A stretch of DNA of 64,000 nt from Gemmobacter nectariphilus DSM 15620 (lineage in GTDB: Bacteria > Pseudomonadota > Alphaproteobacteria > Rhodobacterales > Rhodobacteraceae), in contig NZ_AUCM01000014.1 in assembly GCF_000429765.1 (NCBI RefSeq), positions 1 through 64,000 on the forward strand, in the 5' to 3' direction. The notes under the pieces are model-generated. The model saw nothing but the letters and a program-made list of their open reading frames with translations. It ran no database searches and had not been told where the DNA came from. Of this stretch, positions 60,328 to 64,000 are shown piece after piece. The stretch's first letter is position 1. Each line of letters begins with the position of its first letter. The position numbers and the translations under genes were made by a program.

Positions 60328-61338
60328 ATGGATCGCCGCATCATCGCGCCCGGATTTGTTGCCGATGCGCTGGACCGGCTGAGCGGGCAGGGGATCGACC
60401 CGGCGCCCTTGCTGGCCGCGGCCGGTCTGCCGCCGGCGGTCGATCAGCCGGTCAGCAACCTGCACTTCGGGCGGCTGTGGTGGCTGATCGCGCAAGCGAT
60501 GGAAGACGAGTTCATGGGCCTTGCCGCCCGCCCCATGCGCCCTGGCGGCTTTGCCATGCTGTGCCATGCGGTCTTGCACGCCGGCACGCTGGAGCGCGCC
60601 TTGCGCCGGGCGCTGCGGTTCCTGACGCTGGTGCTGGACGATCCGCGCGGCGATCTGCGTGTGCAAGGCGGCGAGGCCGAGATCGTGCTGACCGACGCGG
60701 CGGGCCCCCGCCTGGCCTTTGCCTACCGCACCTACTGGCTGGTGCTGATGGGGGTGGCCTGCTGGCTGGTCGGGCGGCGCATCCCCTTGCGGGGGCTGGA
60801 TTTCCGCTGCCCCGCGCCCCAGGACCGGCAGGACTATCGCCAGTTCTTCGGCGCGCCCGTGCGCTTTGACCAGCCGGCAACGCGGCTGGTGTTCGATGCG
60901 GGGTTCCTGTCCCTGCCGGTCATCCGCAGCGAGGCGGCCTTGCGCAGTTTCCTGCGCGAGGCGCCGGCGAACATTCTGGTGCGCTATCGCCAGGATCATG
61001 GCGTTGCCGCCCGGGTGCGGGCGCGGTTGGGGGCCAGCCTGCCGGCCGACTGGCCCGGCTTTGACGCCATGGCCGCCGAATTGCGCCTGTCGCCTGCCAC
61101 GCTGCGGCGCCAGTTGCGGATGGACGGGCAAAGCTATGCGGCGATCAAGGACGAACTACGGCTGGTGCGCGCGCAGCGCCTGCTGGCCGAGGGGCAGCGC
61201 AGCGTTGCGCAAGTGGCCGCCGATCTGGGCTATAGCGAGCCAAGCGCCTTTCACCGCGCCTTTGTGAAATGGACGGGCCATAGCCCCGGCGCCTGGCGGG
61301 CGGCCAAGGCCAGCCCGGATGCGGCCGACGCGTCCTGA
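60328..61338 (+). CDS. AraC-family transcriptional regulator (arabinose-binding-domain type)
   Basis: 336 residues. The N-terminal AraC_binding_2-like region includes FGRLWWLIAQAMEDEFMGLA and RPGGFAMLCHAVLHAGTLER, as in regulators of acyl-chain or aromatic metabolism (OruR/AcoR-like). The C-terminal double HTH includes LRLSPATLRRQLRMDGQSYA and VAADLGYSEPSAFHRAFVKW. Divergent from the thiolase/acyl-CoA dehydrogenase operon, which it probably activates. Confidence 0.87.
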   Translation: MDRRIIAPGFVADALDRLSGQGIDPAPLLAAAGLPPAVDQPVSNLHFGRLWWLIAQAMEDEFMGLAARPMRPGGFAMLCHAVLHAGTLERALRRALRFLTLVLDDPRGDLRVQGGEAEIVLTDAAGPRLAFAYRTYWLVLMGVACWLVGRRIPLRGLDFRCPAPQDRQDYRQFFGAPVRFDQPATRLVFDAGFLSLPVIRSEAALRSFLREAPANILVRYRQDHGVAARVRARLGASLPADWPGFDAMAAELRLSPATLRRQLRMDGQSYAAIKDELRLVRAQRLLAEGQRSVAQVAADLGYSEPSAFHRAFVKWTGHSPGAWRAAKASPDAADAS

Positions 61339-61457
61339 GTGACCAGGCGCTGCTTCGGGAAAGTAACCGGAACTCATTGCCTTGCAGGGGGTCAAAGGGT
61401 CAGCGGCGCCGGACGGGGCGCATTGATTCCGCCTGCCGGTCGGCCTAGTGTCTGTCC

Positions 61458-61910
61458 ATGATCACGCAGAAGATGAAATACGCGCTCAAGGCGCTGCTGG
61501 TCCTGGCCGACGAGGCCGCCAAGGACAGCCCCGAGCCGCTAACGATCGAACAGATCGCCCGCCGCTCGGGCACGCCCAAGCGGTTTTTGGAACATATTCT
61601 GCTCGAGGTGCGCAATGCCGGGGTCATTGCCTCGACCCGTGGCCGGTCGGGCGGGTATACGCTGATCAAGAAGCCGCGCGAAGTGTCGATTTCGGAACTT
61701 CTGCGCCTGATCGACGGGCCGATCGCGCCCTTGCCCTGCCTGTCGCGCCGCGCCTATCAACGCTGCGAGGATTGCGTGGATGAGGCCACCTGCCGCATCC
61801 GCAAGGTCTTTGCCGAGGTGTTCTGGTCCTATCTGGTGATCATCGAATCGCTCACGCTGGAAGACATGCTGCGCTCGGCCGAGGTCAGCGATCAGGTGCT
61901 GGGTGCCTGA
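61458..61910 (+). CDS. Rrf2-family transcriptional regulator
   Basis: 150 residues. The winged HTH contains KMKYALKALLVLADEA, LTIEQIARRSGTPKRFLEHI and STRGRSGGYTLIKKP. Three cysteines in RCEDCVDEATCRIRK resemble the [2Fe-2S] ligand region of IscR/NsrR/RsrR. It is likely a redox- or Fe-S-sensing repressor. No isc or suf gene lies nearby. Confidence 0.88.
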   Translation: MITQKMKYALKALLVLADEAAKDSPEPLTIEQIARRSGTPKRFLEHILLEVRNAGVIASTRGRSGGYTLIKKPREVSISELLRLIDGPIAPLPCLSRRAYQRCEDCVDEATCRIRKVFAEVFWSYLVIIESLTLEDMLRSAEVSDQVLGA

Positions 61911-61916
61911 GCGGGC

Positions 61917-62471
61917 ATGACAGAGGCAGGGATCGTCGCCCTGCTGCGCGCCGATCCCTTGCGCTGGCAAGCGCTGGGGCATGTCGCGGCGCTGGCTCTG
62001 CCACAAGGCTGCATCGGGGCGGGGTTCATCCGCAATCTGGTCTGGGACCATCTGCATGGCCGCGTCTCGGATTGTCGGGACGAGGATGTCGATGTGCTCT
62101 GGCATGGACCGCAGGACATGGACCCGGCCACCGATCAGCGGCTGGAGGCGCGGCTGACGGCACTGAACCCTGACCTTCGCTGGTCGGTGCGCAATCAGGC
62201 GCGGATGCATCTGAGGAATGGCGATGCCCCGTATGACGGCGTCGAAGCCGCGATGCGCCACTGGCCCGAGACGGCGACCGCCATCGCGGCCTGTCGCGAC
62301 GGCGGGACATGCCGCCTGATCGCCCCCTTCGGGCTGGCCGATCTGGGGCAGATGATCTTGCGCCCGACCTTGCCGGCCAGGCGTGCAGCATTCGAGACGC
62401 GGATAGGCACGCGCGGCTGGCTGGGGCGCTGGCCCCGCGTCAGGCTGGCGGCGGGGCCGGGGGGGGCGTGA
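61917..62471 (+). CDS. Nucleotidyltransferase family protein (NTP_transf_6/DUF925-like)
   Basis: 184 residues with the family pattern GAGFIRNLVWDHLHGRVSDC and the acidic RDEDVDVLWHG, which resembles the nucleotidyltransferase catalytic Asp pair. It also has WSVRNQARMHLRNGDAPY and TATAIAACRDGG. The substrate is unknown. It starts 6 bp after the Rrf2 gene. Its last 32 bp overlap the end of the convergent hybrid kinase gene. Confidence 0.85.
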   Translation: MTEAGIVALLRADPLRWQALGHVAALALPQGCIGAGFIRNLVWDHLHGRVSDCRDEDVDVLWHGPQDMDPATDQRLEARLTALNPDLRWSVRNQARMHLRNGDAPYDGVEAAMRHWPETATAIAACRDGGTCRLIAPFGLADLGQMILRPTLPARRAAFETRIGTRGWLGRWPRVRLAAGPGGA

Positions 62472-64000
62472 TCGTCCCTTGGGCGGTCTCGGCCAGTGCC
62501 CTGAAGGCTGCGCGGGTTTCGGGCCAGATCGCCTGCGCCCGCGCAAGCCGTTCGCGCGCCCGATCGCCCTGACCTTGCCGCGCGGCAGTATCCAGCGCCA
62601 CCAGATGCCCGCGCAGGCCAGATGCCCCGAAGACCGCCGCGCTGCCTGCCAGAAGATGGGCCCGCGCCGACATCGCGGCCAGATCGTTCTTGCGGCTGGC
62701 ATCGGCCAGTTCGGCCAGGCCCTCGCCCGTCTCGGTCAGATACCTGTGCAGCAGATCGCCAAAGGTCTCGGGCCCCAATCGTTCGATCAGCGCGTTTGCG
62801 CGCGCCTGATCTATGCTGTCAGGGCTGGCCTTGGGCGCGGGCGGTCTGGCCGTGCCTGCCAGAATGTCCCGCAGCGCCCCGCGCGACAGCGGCTTGACCA
62901 GCGTGCCGTTCATGCCTGCCTCGGTGAAGCGGGCCAGATCTTCGGGCAGGGCATGGGCGGTCAAGGCGATGATCGGGGCGTGCCGGCTTGCGCCCGTGCC
63001 CGAGCGGATCGCGCGGGTCGCGGCGACGCCATCCAGTTCCGGCATCCCGATATCCATAAGGATCAGGTCATAGCACTGCTTGCCGGCGCGGGCCACGCCT
63101 TCGGTGCCGCTGGTCGCCTCGTCGACCCGGTGGCCGTCATCCTCCAGCAGCTGGCGCACCACGAAGCGGTTGATCGGGTTGTCCTCGACCACAAGGATCC
63201 GCATGCGGGGCAGCGGCACGGCGGGCGCCGCCGTCGGGGCAGCGGGCGGCAGGGGCAGGCTGTCGGCGCTGGTCGGCGGCAAGGGCAAGGTCAGGCGGAA
63301 CCGGCTGCCATGCCCTTCCTGGCTTTCGACGTCGATCGTGCCGCCCATCGCGCGCACCATCCGCCGCGCGATCGGCAGGCCCAGCCCCGTGCCTTCGGCC
63401 CGGCGCCCATACGAGCTGTCGAGCGTGACGAAATCGTCGAAGATCCGGCCAAGATCGCCCTCGGCAATGCCGATCCCGGTATCCGCGACCGTGACGGCGA
63501 CGGTGCCATCGCCCAGCCGCCGGGCCGACAGGGTGATCTCGCCGTCACGGGTGAACTTGACGGCATTGCCGATCAGGTTCAGCAGCACCTGCCGCAGCTT
63601 CAGCGCATCGCCCAGCACAAGGCCGGGGGCGCCGGGCGCGACGGCCAGCCGGTTGCCCTGCCGGGCCGCGGCCGGGCGCTGGCTGTCGGCCACACTGTCC
63701 AGCAGCGCGGCCAGGTCAAAGGGCTCATGCGCCACCGGCATCTTGCCCGCATCAAGCCGCGCGATGTCCAGCACATCGTTCACATGCTGCAGCAACAGAT
63801 CGCCCGAGTTGCGCACGACCCGCAGGTAATCGCGCTGCCGGGCGGTCAGGCGGGTTTCCTGCAGCAGATCCAGCGTGCCAAGAATGCCGTTCAGCGGCGT
63901 GCGGATCTCGTGGCTCATCAGGGCCAGCATTTCGGCGTTGGATTTCTCGCCGGCCAGGGCGCGGTCGCGGGCCTCGACCAGCGCCTGTTCGGCCGACAGC
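62440..64000 (-). CDS. Hybrid histidine kinase with receiver and Hpt domains (N-terminus off window)
   Basis: More than 510 residues are visible and the frame continues past the right edge. In order: a coiled stretch (EQALVEARDRALAGEKSNAE), a HisKA domain with SHEIRTPLNGIL, HATPase_c with LNLIGNAVKFTRDG, VADTGIGIAEGD and GTGLGLPIARRMV, then a receiver domain with LVVEDNPINR and phospho-acceptor Asp in LILMDIGMPELDG. A C-terminal Hpt domain has RAHLLAGSAAVFGASGL. It resembles ArcB/TorS-type phosphorelay kinases. The sensor part lies outside. Confidence 0.93.
   Translation of the reverse strand, partial: LSAEQALVEARDRALAGEKSNAEMLALMSHEIRTPLNGILGTLDLLQETRLTARQRDYLRVVRNSGDLLLQHVNDVLDIARLDAGKMPVAHEPFDLAALLDSVADSQRPAAARQGNRLAVAPGAPGLVLGDALKLRQVLLNLIGNAVKFTRDGEITLSARRLGDGTVAVTVADTGIGIAEGDLGRIFDDFVTLDSSYGRRAEGTGLGLPIARRMVRAMGGTIDVESQEGHGSRFRLTLPLPPTSADSLPLPPAAPTAAPAVPLPRMRILVVEDNPINRFVVRQLLEDDGHRVDEATSGTEGVARAGKQCYDLILMDIGMPELDGVAATRAIRSGTGASRHAPIIALTAHALPEDLARFTEAGMNGTLVKPLSRGALRDILAGTARPPAPKASPDSIDQARANALIERLGPETFGDLLHRYLTETGEGLAELADASRKNDLAAMSARAHLLAGSAAVFGASGLRGHLVALDTAARQGQGDRARERLARAQAIWPETRAAFRALAETAQGTITPPPAPPPA

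Overview
The window is GC-rich with tightly packed genes. Its gene set points to an alphaproteobacterium of the Rhodobacteraceae/Paracoccaceae type: a small (about 94 nt) SRP RNA, an rpoE-like ECF sigma factor with a membrane anti-sigma factor, a PstC/PstA pair with long N-terminal domains, an MbnP/MbnH pair, an ArgO/ArgP pair and many 1-4 bp gene overlaps. The genus assignment is inference; no ribosomal RNA or tRNA gene was recognised.

Layout. 1-3.1 kb is an accessory patch: a partial IS3-family element at the left edge, a truncated serine recombinase, a small HTH regulator with operator-like dyads inside its first codons, a ParD/ParE toxin-antitoxin pair and a decayed IS3 OrfA. A degenerate 41-bp repeat brackets part of it. 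3.2-6.0 kb is an ECF sigma factor / anti-sigma factor / fasciclin / DUF4394 block on the minus strand. 6.0-7.3 kb has no convincing gene. 7.3-23.3 kb looks like one functional unit: a LuxR-type response regulator and a NarX-like histidine kinase (convergent), a type I secretion adaptor, a Pro/Ala-rich membrane protein, a type I secretion ABC transporter, and a 3191-residue exoprotein with two animal-haem-peroxidase domains and RTX repeats. About 570 residues of Ala-rich predicted coiled coil interrupt its first peroxidase domain. 23.5-24.3 kb is a second, unrelated serine-recombinase pseudogene.

24.4-36 kb carries small metabolic and transport genes: DUF4386 + EamA exporter, a P-loop kinase-like protein, WrbA, a LysR regulator, a FecCD-type metal/siderophore ABC operon headed by a DUF1636 gene, and a copper block (DUF2946-like protein, MbnP, MbnH, then a PCu(A)C-type chaperone behind a strong terminator).

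36.5-46.1 kb holds the SRP RNA (ffs), a CpdB-like nucleotidase, NudC and a nucleoside salvage run cdd-deoA-deoB-add-upp, followed by a SPOR-domain protein. 46.2-53.7 kb is a degenerate M48-like membrane protein and the phosphate operon pstS-pstC-pstA-pstB-phoU-phoB, with a PHO-box-like site upstream of pstS and no phoR in the window. Nucleotide salvage, phosphate release and Pst uptake are therefore neighbours.

53.9-64 kb contains arsC-pyrD-DUF952-argO (divergent from argP), a cytochrome c, an acyl-CoA dehydrogenase/thiolase pair divergent from an AraC regulator, an Rrf2 regulator, a nucleotidyltransferase-family protein and a hybrid histidine kinase running off the right edge. Four intergenic copies of a composite element (GC hairpin followed by a CCCCGGGGTATTT-type core and an AAGG tail) occur between 43 and 57 kb.
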